From NCBI RefSeq assembly GCF_901933205.1, contig NC_044590.1:12489501-12553500 (forward strand): 64,000 nt of DNA, written 5' to 3'. A program made the translations under genes and the position numbers. This DNA is from Camarhynchus parvulus. Lineage: Eukaryota > Chordata > Aves > Passeriformes > Thraupidae. The first letter of the stretch is position 1. Each line of letters opens with the position of its first letter. Shown here piece after piece: positions 42,601-54,065 of this stretch. The notes under the pieces are model-generated. The model saw nothing but the letters and a program-made list of their open reading frames with translations. It made no database searches and was not told the DNA's origin.

Positions 42601-44172
42601 GCCCCTTACCACCTAGGAATGCCTGCAATTTAAATTTACCTGATAATAAAGGGAATTTTAAGGAATAGCTGGGCATTCCCACACTTGATATTGATCTGTC
42701 AGTGCAGCACATCTGAGCTGTGCTAACAGAGTGCTTAGCCAGCAAATCCTGCTGCTCCTGCCCGTGGATCAGAGGGATGTGTTCTTGCATGGGCATTAAA
42801 TCTATTTACTGAGAACACTCCTGGCTGCCTGAGCCCACAGCTCATGGGACCCTCTGGGAACTCCAGTGCTGTGTGTGGCTGGAATCTCCCTGTGCTGGAG
42901 CTGGTGATGAACAGCCCAGCACCTGTAAATCTAAAAAAGCCTCCAGAAAGGCTACAGAGACTGTAGCAGAAGAGCTGCCACAGGCTGAAAGGCCCTTCCT
43001 GTGGCAGCTCCTAAAGCTCTGCTTGAATTTGAAAAGAGGAGGCTTCTCAAGCAGAGTTTGAGGAATAGCAGCCTCTCCTCATTTTACTGTTTAACATCCA
43101 AAGATCCAGGGAGCCAGGGAGACTTCTTACACCAGACTAGAAGGGAGAACTCTGAGCAGCTGCATGTGGGAAGAGTTTGACTTTTAAATTTGATCTGCTC
43201 TCATCCATGCTGCAGAAACAGCAGGGGATGAAGGTGGGAAGAAGTTGAGAATGATGAATGGACTGGCTTCCTGCAGTGTTTAAGGCAGAAGCTCCTCTGA
43301 GCTCTGGGAAAGCATCCAGGTTGTTCTTCATCATCTCCAAGCTCGGGTGATTCTCCATGCTTATTTTGAGGAGTTTTGGACAGAAATGAGAAATGTGCTG
43401 GTGATGTGACAACCCCAAGCAAACACCTTGGCAGGGAAGCTGTGCCTTGAGGGACCTCCTCTGCTCCCAGCAGCCTTGGGGAATGCTGCAGTGTTCCTTA
43501 ATCCTGCTAATTATTGTCCTGGTGATTGTCTCACCCTCCCCTGTGCCAGCCCACTTCTGGGCTGATTTAAACTTTAAATGCACTCACAGGGGCTTCTTGT
43601 TCCACTTTTGGTGGGTGCCACCACATCCCTCTGCCAGCTTTTGTAACATTTTAATTAATTTCATTCACACATTCATGTCCTGATGCTGTTCTTCCTTCCC
43701 TCCCTGCTGTTCTCTGCTCAAAAGCCTGAGCTGTGGGTCAGGGATTGAATGTGCTGCTGTTGGGTGGGGGCCTCTTGGGCTGACAATTCTTATGACTGAA
43801 ATCAGGAGCCATTAACCAAGTTATTTCGATGTTTTCCTACCTGGTAGAGGGAATGGATTAAGGAAAGTTTCCCAAGCAGCTTTAAGGCAATAGATTGGGA
43901 AAGGGAAGCTCTCAGGAAGTGCTGGAAGGCAAAAGCTCTGTAGCTGCTTCAAGGAGCTTGATTTCCCCTTCTCCCTTCCATGTTTTCTGTCACTCCTGGA
44001 TATTGTCCTGCCTTTTCCAGAGCTGTGTTATTACTTGCTGTAAATATACCGAGTATAAAACAGGTTTGAGGCCTCCCTGAAGGGCTGCTTGGGGAGCTGA
44101 GGCCCTGCCCAGCCAGGAGCTGTTGGGTTCCAATTTCTGGGTCACCTCGAGGTCTTGTGCTTGGAAAATTTG
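42601..44172. other. Unique DNA with two hairpins
   Basis: Apart from the paired hairpins, nothing is recognised. Confidence 0.45.
42972..43056. repeat. Two adjacent perfect hairpins
   Basis: The first has 13-bp arms, GAGCTGCCACAGG (42972-42984) and CCTGTGGCAGCTC (42998-43010). The second has 10-bp arms, CTCTGCTTGA (43017-43026) and TCAAGCAGAG (43047-43056). They are in tandem in unique DNA. Confidence 0.85.
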
Positions 44173-44606
44173 TTGCAATAAAGTAGAAAAATCATAAAGA
44201 AATCATCAAATCAAGCCTGCTCTCCTGGAATCAGTGGCTGGCCTTGTCAAGGTAGTCCTTTGCAAGTTCCCATGCGAAAGCAATCCTGGTGTGAGCAGTT
44301 CATTAACAGAACAATCTATTCCTGGGTGAAAAACAACCAGCACCTGTATAAAGTAGTTTTCATTTTTCTATCTAATGATGTAAAAACATCTCTCACAAAC
44401 AACTTTTCCTGCATGTAAACCCGGGGTTTGAGTGACCAATTAATACAAAATAACAACTTGTTACTGACTAATAATTGGCAAAAAAGCTTCTGACCAATGG
44501 GAGTCACATAAGATCTGTAAAACTGGATAAAAATGAGTTATGTGAATAAAAAAGGGGCTTTTTCCATCATGAAGAAAATGGGGTCATGTGTGATTTATTC
44601 CCATAA
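44173..44606 (+). mobile_element. LTR-F, probable solo LTR
   Basis: It starts TGTTGCAATAAAG and carries GACCAATGGGAG (CCAAT), GGATAAAAATG (TATA-like) and GAATAAAAAAGG (polyadenylation signal). AAAATT occurs beside both ends as a possible TSD. Its first 300 bases match 24306-24620. Confidence 0.7.
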
Positions 44607-44847
44607 AATTCAAGATGTTCAGAGCTTATAGGCATTAATTTGGAATGGGATGGGTTGAAGCTGCTGTGGCTGGTCAGTGTGGGAGCAAAATCTGATTGTG
44701 GGCCGTGCTCTGGTGGCTGATGTGGGCAGGCAGGGCTTTGTTCTGCTGGGTCTCACTTGGTTCTGTGCTTTCCTCCCCTCTCCCCTCCCTGTCCTACTGC
44801 ATCTTCTCTTGTATTAGAGGAAGCCAAGAGTTCAGGGCACTGGAGGG

Positions 44848-45237
44848 TGTCGCAGACATATTTTGTGAAAATCCTTTTCTTTAGGATTTTCCCTTCTGAG
44901 AAGCTGAGGCCTCAGAAACAGAATGTAAACAATACTTATCTGCTGCTGTGGGATGCAACAAGTGAGTCCATGATTGGTCTCGTGTAGATGTTTTGATTCA
45001 GTGACCAGTCACGGCAGAGCTGGCTCTCGCTCTCTGTTCGAGCCAGCTGCTTTTGTTATCATTCTTTTCTATTCTATTCTTAGCTTAGCTAGCTTCTGAG
45101 GAAACCTTTCCTTTTCTTTTTAGTATAGCTATAATGTAATATTTATATATCATAAAATAATAAATCAAGCCTTCTGAACATAAAGTCAACATTCTCGTCT
45201 CTTGCCTCATCCAAGAACCCTTGTGACCGCTGTCACG
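44848..45237 (+). mobile_element. Solo LTR-D with TSD GGAGGG
   Basis: It starts TGTCGCAGACATATTTTG and ends CCGCTGTCACG. GGAGGG is duplicated at 44842-44847 and 45238-45243. It contains the GAGCTGGCTC...GAGCCAGCT hairpin, ATTGGTCTCGTG and TCATAAAATAATAAAT. Confidence 0.92.
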
Positions 45238-45394
45238 GGAGGGAACCCTGGAGGCTCTCTGAGCTGGATTGTGGCAGCCTGCAGTGGCCAGGTGAGATCA
45301 GAGTGGGTTTGGGAGCCCCAGAGAACACAGGTTTGTGTGAGAGGCCACAGGTGCTTGCAGGGCCATCCCTTTGCAGTGCCCTGTGGACTGGGAC

Positions 45395-46010
45395 ACCAAA
45401 TTTTGTCCCAGTTTAGGGCAAACTTGGGAGAAACGCTCCAAAGGGGCCCCTCCAGAATGCAAACCCACACAGCCCCTGCCCCCAACTGGTTTGGGAAGGA
45501 TTCCTCAGAGAAAAGTGGAAAGAACCTGTTTATTTAACAGGCACAGCACCCCCAGCACACAGAATGAACAATACTGGGTGACACCACTCTGTCACTGCTC
45601 TGGAAAAGATGACAAATTCAGAAAGTCTCTCTGGGGGTGGTCGCTCTGTTCTCAGTCCCTCTGGCTGCTGCCCAGAGTAGGCCCCGCTAGGCCACAAAGG
45701 GGCCCAGTCCGGAGCAGGCTCGAGGGGTTCCAAGAAAGGGAAAGAAAAACAGTCCAGGGAAAATTTGGACTGCTTAGCTAAACTAACTAATGAGCAGGAG
45801 CAAAAAGCAAGAGCAAAGCAAAAAGCCAAAGCAGCACCATGTACTGCCCTGTCTGTGTGTCCTACCAGTCATGGGGGAGCAGCTGATAAGAAACCAAAAC
45901 AAAACTTTCACTCTTCAGAGCCAGTCTTGAAGGCACAGAACATAATATCCAGCATAAACAGAACACACAGATGGGGATACAAGCATCATAACGTCACCCT
46001 AGGACACATG
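45395..46010 (-). mobile_element. Probable LTR of another ERV family
   Basis: The - strand has CTGTTAAATAAACAGG (polyadenylation signal) and, downstream, AAATTTGGTGTCCCAG, a phrase typical of the end of avian retroviral LTRs at the primer-binding site. The upstream part is rich in simple A/C/G-purine runs. Boundaries and copy status are unclear; a computed repeat search would settle it. Confidence 0.45.
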
Positions 46011-46124
46011 GTGAAGCATTCCAGTGCTTTTCCAGCCAGAATATTTGCTGCTGGAAACATTCGGCTCTTCCCCCCTTCAGATGCTTGTGGCAGGTCCTGG
46101 CAGAATTTGGAGCTGGACTTTGGG

Positions 46125-46281
46125 CTTCCCTTCCCTTCCCTTCCCTTCCCCTTCCCTTCCCTTCCCTTCCCTTCCCTTCCCTTCCCTTCCCTTCCCTTCC
46201 CTTCCCTTCCCTTCCCTTCCCTTCCCTTCCCTTCCCTTCCCTTCCCTTCCCTTCCCTTCCCTTCCCTTCCCTTCCCTTCCC
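46125..46281 (+). repeat. (TTCCC)n pentanucleotide array
   Basis: About 31 units of TTCCC (GGGAA on the other strand), with one irregular unit near 46148. The pure purine/pyrimidine strand asymmetry could support triplex DNA. All long frames across it are repeat artefacts. Confidence 0.98.
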
Positions 46282-46869
46282 TCTGTTCCTTGCGGTGTGG
46301 GGGTCAATAAATCTGCTTCAGACTGCCTTACAAAGTGAGTGTGAGCTTGTGACAGCTCAAACGATCTTGGCAGGGCTTGTTGAAGGCCCTGGTGCCTGCA
46401 GCACTGACAGGCTGCTGCCCTGATCGATGTTGGGCTGCCCCTGGCTGCAGGAACAGGGCCCAGCTGCTGCTGTGGGTACAGAGCACAGCCCTGCCCTGCT
46501 GCCTCTGGCCACTGCTGCTGCCCCTGTGAGAAGGAAAATCCATTTGTAGGAGCAGTTAATTTGCAGCATGGACTTCCTGGAGTGCCTCTGATTCCTGTAT
46601 TTACTCAGATCCAGGAATGGCTTTGGCTTCTCCAGCAGTTGAGGTGGAGGGGAGGTGATCCAGGGGGTGAGTGACCTGCTGGATGCTGAAATGGCTGGGG
46701 TTGTGCCATTCTCTGCATGCATTTCACTTTTTAATTCATGTTTTTGTTAAGCTTGCTTCACAGTGGCAGGAGTTTGATGCAGGAGGCACAGAGTCTGTGG
46801 GAATCCACAAAATCGGAGGGTTTTGGGAAAGCTGCAAAAGGCAAGCCTCAGAGACAGCAGAACTGTGAT

Positions 46870-47335
46870 TAGAGCTAAGCAGCAGCCATGAGATTGGTCA
46901 GCAGAAAAATTATGTAAAAAGTAGAAAGTAAGGACAAATAGAACAATGGTCTGTATATTAACACTTGTCGAAAATAACTGTCTAAGCTACAGAAAAGTTT
47001 ATCTAGTGAGATATTAGGAAGTTTGAAGCTTAATAATGGAGCTCTGTGCACTGTGCTTTAAGGCTCACAAGCAGGTATTGTATTTGAAATAAGCAAGCAT
47101 TGTTTAACCAAAGGTACCTGTGCTTATAGTGGTTGGATGGAACTACTGTCAATGTGCTTTTGCTTTGTGTGATTGGTCAAAAAACTTATAAAGTAAGTTG
47201 TAACATTAAGTTCTGGGTCTGCTGCCTGGGATGTGAGCTGGTGGCATCTTCCCATTGTCATAACCATGTAATGAGACTGATGCTGGAAAATAAAACAGCT
47301 CAAGGCACGTTCCACAGCAGTCCTGTCCTGTTTGT
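46870..47335 (+). mobile_element. LTR-G, probable solo LTR
   Basis: GTGATTGGTC (CCAAT), ACTTATAAAGTAAG (TATA), CATAACCATGTAATGAGACTGATGC and AAATAAAACAGCTCAAGG (polyadenylation signal). It resembles 24640-25065. Confidence 0.65.
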
Positions 47336-47900
47336 GATTTGTACAGAGCCCCCAGCTGGTGATAGAGTCCTGCCTGGCTGTGCCATGGGGGCTGTTAAAG
47401 GAGATTATCTGGGACAGAAACAGCTGGGAAGGTGGGGGGAGAAGTTTGAGGTGGAGTGGGAAAGCAAAGAGACCTGGAGGAGGAGCCACCAGGAGGGCTG
47501 GGAACAGCCAGAGAGCAGGTGAGAGGCTGGATGAAAAACCAGTGGAAAATCCCCCAGAATGGATTGGGATGAAAGGTGAGAATTCAGGGAGTCTGAGGGA
47601 GCAGGGAATGCTGGACTGGGATGGGCTCACCTGGGGAAAAGTGCAGAAAACTGGAGAGCAGGAGAGGAAGAGCAGATGGAAGGGACTGGAAATTTCTTTT
47701 GTACAGTTATTTTAAGGGTACTGCGTGTGTCTCTTATCAAGTTGTCACTTATCAAGGTGTCTCAGTGCAAGGCAAAACACCATCTCTGCCCTTTGGCAAG
47801 GGAATGTTGGAGAAAACCCCACTCCTCTGCAAGGGAACCCCAAAATATTTCCTGCCTGGACCATCCTGCAGGGTGGTGTCCTCACACACCTGTGTCACCC

Positions 47901-48161
47901 TGTTCTTCTGAAGTTCTTCTAAGGCTTCTGATGTTACATTTTTGTAATGGAGTTTCTCACACACTTTTCATGTAAATAATGATTGGTTTGCATTCCTTTC
48001 TGGAGGAGGAGAGAATTGATGGACTGTTGGTTTGACCAGTGTGGTTGGAGAAGTGGCAATTTCATCCTCCATTCCATAGTCGCTTTTGGAATTCTATAAA
48101 TATCGAGGTCTGGAAATAAACGTGGCTTTTTTGCCTTAAACATCTCAGCTGTGAGTGTCGT
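47901..48161 (+). mobile_element. LTR-I, interrupted by LTR-B
   Basis: It starts TGTTCTTCTGAAG and follows the other LTR-I copies (GGACTGTTGGTTTG, TATAAATAT, GGAAATAAACG). The last part is separated by LTR-B at 48162-48838 and probably resumes at 48844. This orders the two insertions: I first, then B. Confidence 0.85.
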
Positions 48162-48838
48162 TGTCTTGGTTTGGAAAGACAGGAGTCTGCTAAGGAAGGC
48201 AGGAGCCTCCCCTGAAATGGAGAATGTAAACCCTCCCACCCCTCCGAATTGCTATAATTTTAGATTAAGGGGCACTCAGGCAAAGATATGGGAGCAGGAA
48301 ATAACGGTTCTTTAATAGGGAAGAAAACAAAGAATAAAATAAACAATGCAGTCCACTAGAACAACACTGACAGAGTCAGAACCCAACCTGACACGCTGTG
48401 GGTCAGGGTGTTGGCAGCAGTCCCATTGGAATTGTGGCTCAGCCCTCCTGCAGTGTCAGGGGTGGTTCTGTTGGAGTAAGGAAGATCTGTAGAGAAGGAT
48501 GTAGTCTTCCTCTGGAGATCCAGTGGAGGAAAAGGCAGCTGCTGTTCCTCTGAGAAATCCCGTGGAGAGAAACTCTGCTGGAGTTTTTCAGAATCTCAAA
48601 GTGTATTGCGGGTAGCAGTGCTTGCCTCCTCCCTCTGGGCGGAGCATCTCACAATGGGATGTTACAGTTCTTATCAGTCACGCACTGATATTCAATAGTC
48701 TGTTATCAGCGGAGGTCCCCTCCCGAGGAAGGTGTGAATGTGGTCATTCAAAGAGAGAGATAAGGCAAACTGCTCACTTGACAAGGTAATCAGCCATACA
48801 GATGGTAATGGAAAACATCATACATGCAATCTTCAACA
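48162..48838 (-). mobile_element. Solo LTR-B nested in LTR-I, TSD GTCGT
   Basis: It begins TGTCTTGGTTTGG and ends CTTCAACA. GTCGT is duplicated at 48157-48161 and 48839-48843. It is the most diverged LTR-B in the window, with many small changes after about 48470. Confidence 0.9.
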
Positions 48839-48895
48839 GTCGTTCATTTTGGCTTTGCAAGATTTTCTATAAGGAAACAAATCCTGAGCTCTCCC

Positions 48896-49272
48896 TGTCA
48901 CTGTGATATTTTATGAAAATCCTTTTGCTAGGATTTTCTGCTGAGAAGACTCAGAAAAGAAATGTAAACAATAGCTCTCTGATGGCTGTGGAATGTGGTC
49001 TGGAGATGCTTTACCAACAGGTGCATCTTTGGTCTCATGTGGATTGTTTTTACTTGATGACCAGTCATGGTCCAGCTGTGTTGGGACTCTGGTCAGTCAC
49101 AAGATTTTATAACCATTTTTTGCCAGCCTTCTGATGTCTCCTTTCTCTTTCCTTAGTATAGTTTTAGTATATAATTTTCTTTTAATATAATATATATAAT
49201 AAAATAATAAATCAGCCTTCTGAAACATGGAGTGAAATTCTCATCTCTTCCCTTGCTGGGGTTGCCTGCAAA
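48896..49272 (+). mobile_element. Solo LTR-D
   Basis: It starts TGTCACTGTGATATTTTATG and carries ATGACCAGTCATGG, ATATATAATAAAATAATAAATC and CTTCTGAAACATGGAG. The right end near TGCCTGCA is uncertain and no TSD is seen. Confidence 0.8.
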
Positions 49273-49899
49273 TTCCACACTCCCAGCTGAGGAAACACCA
49301 ACTGCAGTGGCCTTTTTCCTGGCAGAAAAATCCATCATTTTGGGTTTATGCCTGTTGTCCTCCCTAAAACCCCACTGTGCCTGGAGCTGGCTGATTTTGG
49401 AGGAACACCTGGCCCCTCTCACCTGGGGAGCCCTGTGCTGCCTCCCCTCCCTGCTCCATCCCTCCCGTGGGAGGGTGACTGCAGCTGGAAGCTGAAGGTC
49501 ACCTGAAATGCCATCCTCATTTAGCTGCCTCCATGGGGTAATTACAGCTGGAAATACATTTGCTAAACAAATTACAGCCCAAATGCTGTGTTTACCTTGT
49601 GAGAGATGGATTGGGAACACCTGTGCCACTTTGTGGAACAGAAAAAAAGCAATTTTAGGAGTTTGAAGTATTTTTGCTTGTGATGTCTCCTGTTGGCTGT
49701 GTCCTGTCCCACTGATCCCCAACAGATCATGGTCTGGCACTGGCTGTGTGGTGGTGTGGCTGTTTTGGGGCCTCTCATCCCCCTGGGGAGGCTGAACCAC
49801 GGCCCCAAGGAGGGCAGGTGAGCCCCAGGTGCAGGGAGCACGGAGGGGTTTGTGCTTCACTGATGGTTTGGGCACTGGAGAAGTGGTTGGAGCAGGGGA
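49273..49899. other. Unique DNA
   Basis: No repeat or exon is recognised between LTR-D and CR1. The long - strand frame here has no domain. Confidence 0.4.
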
Positions 49900-50100
49900 G
49901 GATCAGATCTGAGGTGGTCCTGAGCACATCACTGTGACAGCACAGGGGAATGGCTTTGAGCTGACAGGGTGGAGCTGTAGGTGGGAAATTGGGAAGGAAT
50001 TCTTCCCTGTGAGGGTGGGCAGGCCCTGGCACAGGTGCCCAGAGCAGCTCCTGGATCCCTGGAAGTGTCCAAGGCCAGGTTGGACTGTGGAGCATAGAGG
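49900..50100 (+). mobile_element. CR1 LINE fragment
   Basis: GGGTGGGCAGGCCCTGGCAC, then CCTGGATCCCTGGAAGTGTCC, then AAGGCCAGGTTGGACTG: sense CR1, ending where the composite block starts. Confidence 0.8.
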
Positions 50101-50104
50101 ACTG

Positions 50105-50345
50105 GCTGGAAGCCCAGACATCCCACTGGAGACAACCATTGCTGCATTTTTGTTCTGTATTAAATTCCTGCTTTTGGACCCACTTTTATTCTCTGACAGC
50201 TTGATGGTGCTGGGGAAGGATTGGTTTTGATGATCTTGGAGGTCTTTTCTAGCCCTTCCCAGTGCTAAACCAGCCTTTGCATGAAGAAATTCCTCCTGAT
50301 GTCCAACCTGAGCCTGTCCTGGCCCAGCCTGAGGCCGTTCCCTCT
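50105..50345. repeat. Composite repeat block, copy 2, plus CR1 remainder
   Basis: It is nearly identical to 6096-6336. Its CR1 continues after LTR-E at 50955-51165 (GTTCCCTCTCCTCCTGTCCC...CCAGGCTGAGCCCCTTCCC). GTTCCCTCT occurs on both sides of LTR-E and only once at the unoccupied site at 6327-6335. Confidence 0.85.
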
Positions 50346-50954
50346 CAGTGTTTCTGTGGTTGAGATGACCCCAAGGTATCAGAAAGTCTCGTTTTTTCCC
50401 AGCCCCGTGACCGAAGAAGAATTCGAGATTCATCAGCTCTGGTTTTCAAGGTTGTTTATTTCCTCTTATCTATTCCATTCTTTCTCTGACCTGCTGAGAT
50501 CTGTCCAGCAGGTCGAGTTGTGGCACAGTCCCTGCCCTCAGGGTGGTGTTAGCTTTTTATACTAAAAACTACATGTACTTTATTTACAATAATTTTCCAA
50601 TACCTGTCACCTATGTTAGACAGTTTGTCTCTACTCTAAACCAATCCAGAAGTGCCACCATCACAGCAGCAGATGGAGGACAAGAAGAAGGACAGGACAC
50701 ACCCAGATTCCTCCATCTTGCCTCTTGAACCCCCTTCTAAAACCCCAAAATTCTACATTTTCACCCTGTGACAAATTCACTATCATTCTACTCAAACTCT
50801 TGTGGTTTGTAAACCTTCACACAAAGTTGGTAATTGTTTCCATGGGTTAAAATGGAAGGCACAGGTGTCTTTGACTCCATTCCAAGGTCTCTGAGCCCCC
50901 TGCCAGGGTCTTGAGTCCTCCAAGAGAGTCAGAGGCATGTCCTGGGTCCCGACA
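50346..50954 (-). mobile_element. Solo LTR-E inserted in CR1
   Basis: On the - strand it starts TGTCGGGACCCAGGACATG and contains GTATAAAAAGC (TATA) and GGAAATAAACAACC (polyadenylation signal). It is flanked by GTTCCCTCT (50337-50345 and 50955-50963). It is the better preserved partner of 4318-4898. Confidence 0.88.
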
Positions 50955-51165
50955 GTTCCCTCTCCTCCTGTCCCTGTTCCCTGGGAGCACAGCCCGACCC
51001 CCCTGGCTGTCCCCTCCTGTCAGGAGCTGTGCAGAGCCACAAGGTTCCCCTGAGCCTCCTTTTCTCCAGGCTGAGCCCCTTCCCAGCTCCCTCAGCCCCC
51101 ATGGGGCTCCAGACCCTTCCCAGCTCTGTTCCCTTCCCTGGACACACTCCCCAGGGGGATGATCC

Positions 51166-52369
51166 TGTTGTGCTTTCCTAAAAGCCCTGAGAGCTAAATT
51201 GTTCCCACCTCCCTTTGTGCCCACGCTGGATTTTGATGGACACCCCTGCAGCAGCTTCAGTGCCACCCTCAGGTGAAGGCTCTGTTTGGCTTTTGACTTT
51301 TAATTTTGCTTTTTAACATTTCTTTTTCTTTCCTGCTCATACTGAAACAGTCCTAGATCAAACCTGCTGCTGGCTAATCCACAGTGCAGTGTTTGAGCAC
51401 AGCAGGACAAGCCTTGGGGTGCTGCTTTCCTGTGGGATTGGGAGGCTTGGAAGATGTGGAACAACCTTTGCTTTCCCAGAGGGGTCAGACAAGAGCAGAA
51501 AGAAGTTTATTCCCAAGTTTCTAATACCCTTGTTGGAAATAATGTAAGGTTCTCTAAGGGGGATTTAAAAGGGTTTTTTTTCATTGGATTTTCAAATATT
51601 TTCTGGGTGTTATGTGTGAGTTAGTTTGGCCTGTTGGCTTTTGGGATAAGGTTGGGTAAAAGCTCTATTTTCTGCAAGCTGAAGGGGATTTTTGGGTTGG
51701 GAAGTTCTATCCATTGTTTCCTCCTATCTGTGAGGTGATTGAGGGTTTGGGAGGGGGTTCTAAGAATATTACAAGTTCTGTACCCCAGTTATCACCCCAG
51801 CTATTGTGTCCCTACCTTCTGTCCCTGTCCCATCATCTCCTTGGGACAGGTCTAGAGATAGAAACTGCCTAAAAAAGGTGCAGGAGTTCTCCCTGCCTCC
51901 TGCCACCTCCTGTCCCCTTCTCAAGCTGGCACTGGCCACCCCTTTGTCCTGAATTTCCACTCACTTCTATGGGACAAAAGAGCTGGAGCCCAAACTCACC
52001 AATAAATGGGCTTTGGAAGAGAGGGCAGCACCAAGATGTGACACTTTGGGGTGTCTGGGTCCCCCAGCTCCCTGCTGCTGTCACCTGGGGCTGTGTCCCT
52101 GTGCCAGAGCAGGGAATGGTTTCCCCTCTCTGATCCTGAGCCCTGCTCATGGCATTTACCCAGCTTTACACAGAGCTGGAGTTTCCCTTCAAGCATTTCC
52201 TGGAGGTTACAGAAAACTTCAGTGGCTTGTGGACAAGTGCCAGCTCTGGACAGAGGTTTGTGGTGAGGTCTTCGGGGGGTTCTGCTCTGTCACTTTCAGC
52301 AGGAGAGGGGGAAGAAGTGTCTAAGTCCTGAAAGAATGAGATCTGTCCTAAAATATTGTTGATAATAAT
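51166..52369. other. Unique DNA
   Basis: T-rich around 51290-51720, otherwise mixed. No family resemblance seen. Confidence 0.4.
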
Positions 52370-52659
52370 CACAGAATCACACAATCGTTAAGTTTGGAAA
52401 AGACCTTTGAGATCATCAAGTCCAACCATCAGCCACACTCACCACTAACCCATGTCCTCAAGTGCCACATGCACATGTTTCTAGAATGTTCTGGGGATAG
52501 GGATTCCACTGCTTCCCTGCACAACCTGTTCCCATGCTTACAGCCCTTTTAGTGAAGGCATTTGCCCCAATATCCAGTATGAACATCCCCTGATGAAATT
52601 CCAGGCTGTGTCCACTTGTCCTGTCCCTTGTTCCCTGGGAGAAGAACCCAACCCTGGGG
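52370..52659 (-). mobile_element. CR1 LINE 3' end
   Basis: AATCACAGAATCACACAATCG, then TTTGGAAAAGACCTTTGAGATC, then ATCAAGTCCAACCATCAGCC: reverse-complement CR1, cut by the LTR-D that follows. Confidence 0.9.
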
Positions 52660-53019
52660 TGTTGTGAGATCCCCAGGATGAGGTGAGAGATGAGAATTTG
52701 ACTTCAAGTTCTCAGAAGGCTGATATGATATGATATTATGAAATGCTATACTAAAACTATACTAAAGAAAGAGAAAGGATACATCAGCAGGCTTAACAAG
52801 AATGATAATGAAAGAGTCCAACACAGCTGATGGTGATTGGTCATTAATTAAAAACAATTCACATGGAACCAATCCAAGATGCACCTGTTGGTAAACGATC
52901 TCCAGATCACATTCCCAAACAGTCAGATAATTATTGTTTTCATTCTTTTCTGAGGCTTCTCAGCTTCCCAGGAAAAGAAATCCTGGTGAAGGGATCTTTC
53001 AGAAAATATCATGGTGACA
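52660..53019 (-). mobile_element. Solo LTR-D
   Basis: It begins TGTTGTGAGATCCCCAGG and ends ATGGTGACA, with the family's GATATGATATTATG stretch and, on the - strand, ATTGGTTCCATGTG. It is inserted at the edge of a CR1. The flanks CTGGGG and CTGCAC match only partly. Confidence 0.82.
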
Positions 53020-53539
53020 CTGCACCCTTACTGCTTGCACCCTCCTTCCAGGTAATTAAAGAAAAAAAAATTTCCTAGATTCAACCTACCTCTTAACACT
53101 TCCAAACATGCTTTCTTTAATTATTTTGGAACAAAGCCAGTGGGTTATTCTCCCTATCCAGGCTGTAATTGTCACATTTCTATCCTGGCTTTCCATGGAC
53201 CTTTGCTCCCTGTGGGTGCCAGCCCCAGCTCTACCTGTGTGACAGATGGGTGAGCTGGGAGGAGGAGGGCCTCTGAAATGGGAGGGGATTTCTCAAATGG
53301 AGAAATCTCTGCCCTGAGTCCATTGGGCACTGTCAGGGAGGCCCTGGGGAAGCAGGGGGTTATAAACAGTGAGGTGATGCCTTGGGGTTCTGGTTTGTGC
53401 TTCCAGGGCTGGCAGCAGCAGGAGGAACTGGGCATCCTCCAGCTGTTGGGCACAGCTGGAATTAGCACAGGAAAGGGCCCATGGAGCTGGGCTTGGCAAC
53501 TCTGCACAGTCAGTGTCCAGCTGTGCATTCCCTGTGATG

Positions 53540-53850
53540 CTGGAAATCACAGCATCTGTAAGATTGGGAAAGACCTTCAAGACCATCAAGTCACATTTGA
53601 CCAAACACCATCTCCTAAACCAGACTGTGAAATCTGCTCTTCTTGTTTTCTTTTTGAACCTTCCACGGGTGGTGACTCTGCTGCTGTCCCAAGGTTCCAA
53701 GGCTTTCCATGAAACAATTTTTCCAGGTCTCCAGCCTGAACCTCTCCTGGCACAACCTGAGGCCATTCTCCCACGCCCTGTTGTGGGTGCAGAGGGTGAC
53801 CCCACCATGCCTCAACCTCCTTTCAGGTAGCTGTGGAGAGCAGAATAGAG
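53540..53850 (-). mobile_element. CR1 LINE fragment
   Basis: AATCACAGCATCTGTAAGATTGG, then GAAAGACCTTCAAGACCATC, then AGCCTGAACCTCTCCTGGCAC: reverse-complement CR1, fairly diverged. Confidence 0.8.
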
Positions 53851-54065
53851 ATCCTGTTCCCATTTCTGTCTCTTGTCCCATTTCTGAGGTCCTGAGCCAT
53901 TTCTGAGCTCCTTTTCCCATTTCCATGACTTTGCTGAGCACCTTCACACCATCACTGTCTATAAAGTGACCTGGGTGTGAGGCAGTGCCTGACTTGCAGG
54001 GGTTGCTTCTCTGGTTTAAGATGGGAAGAAAATCATTCTCCTCCCATCCCTGGTAGGAGCACAAA

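Noticed and set aside
34555..45243. GGAGGG TSD at both LTR-I (34.56 kb) and LTR-D (44.85 kb) as a shared target preference
   Set aside because: Two families and one hexamer each; coincidence cannot be excluded, and other copies have different TSDs.
45765..46310. 181-codon frame ending in Phe-Pro-Ser-Leu repeats
   Set aside because: The tail is the (TTCCC)n array and the head lies in a probable LTR.
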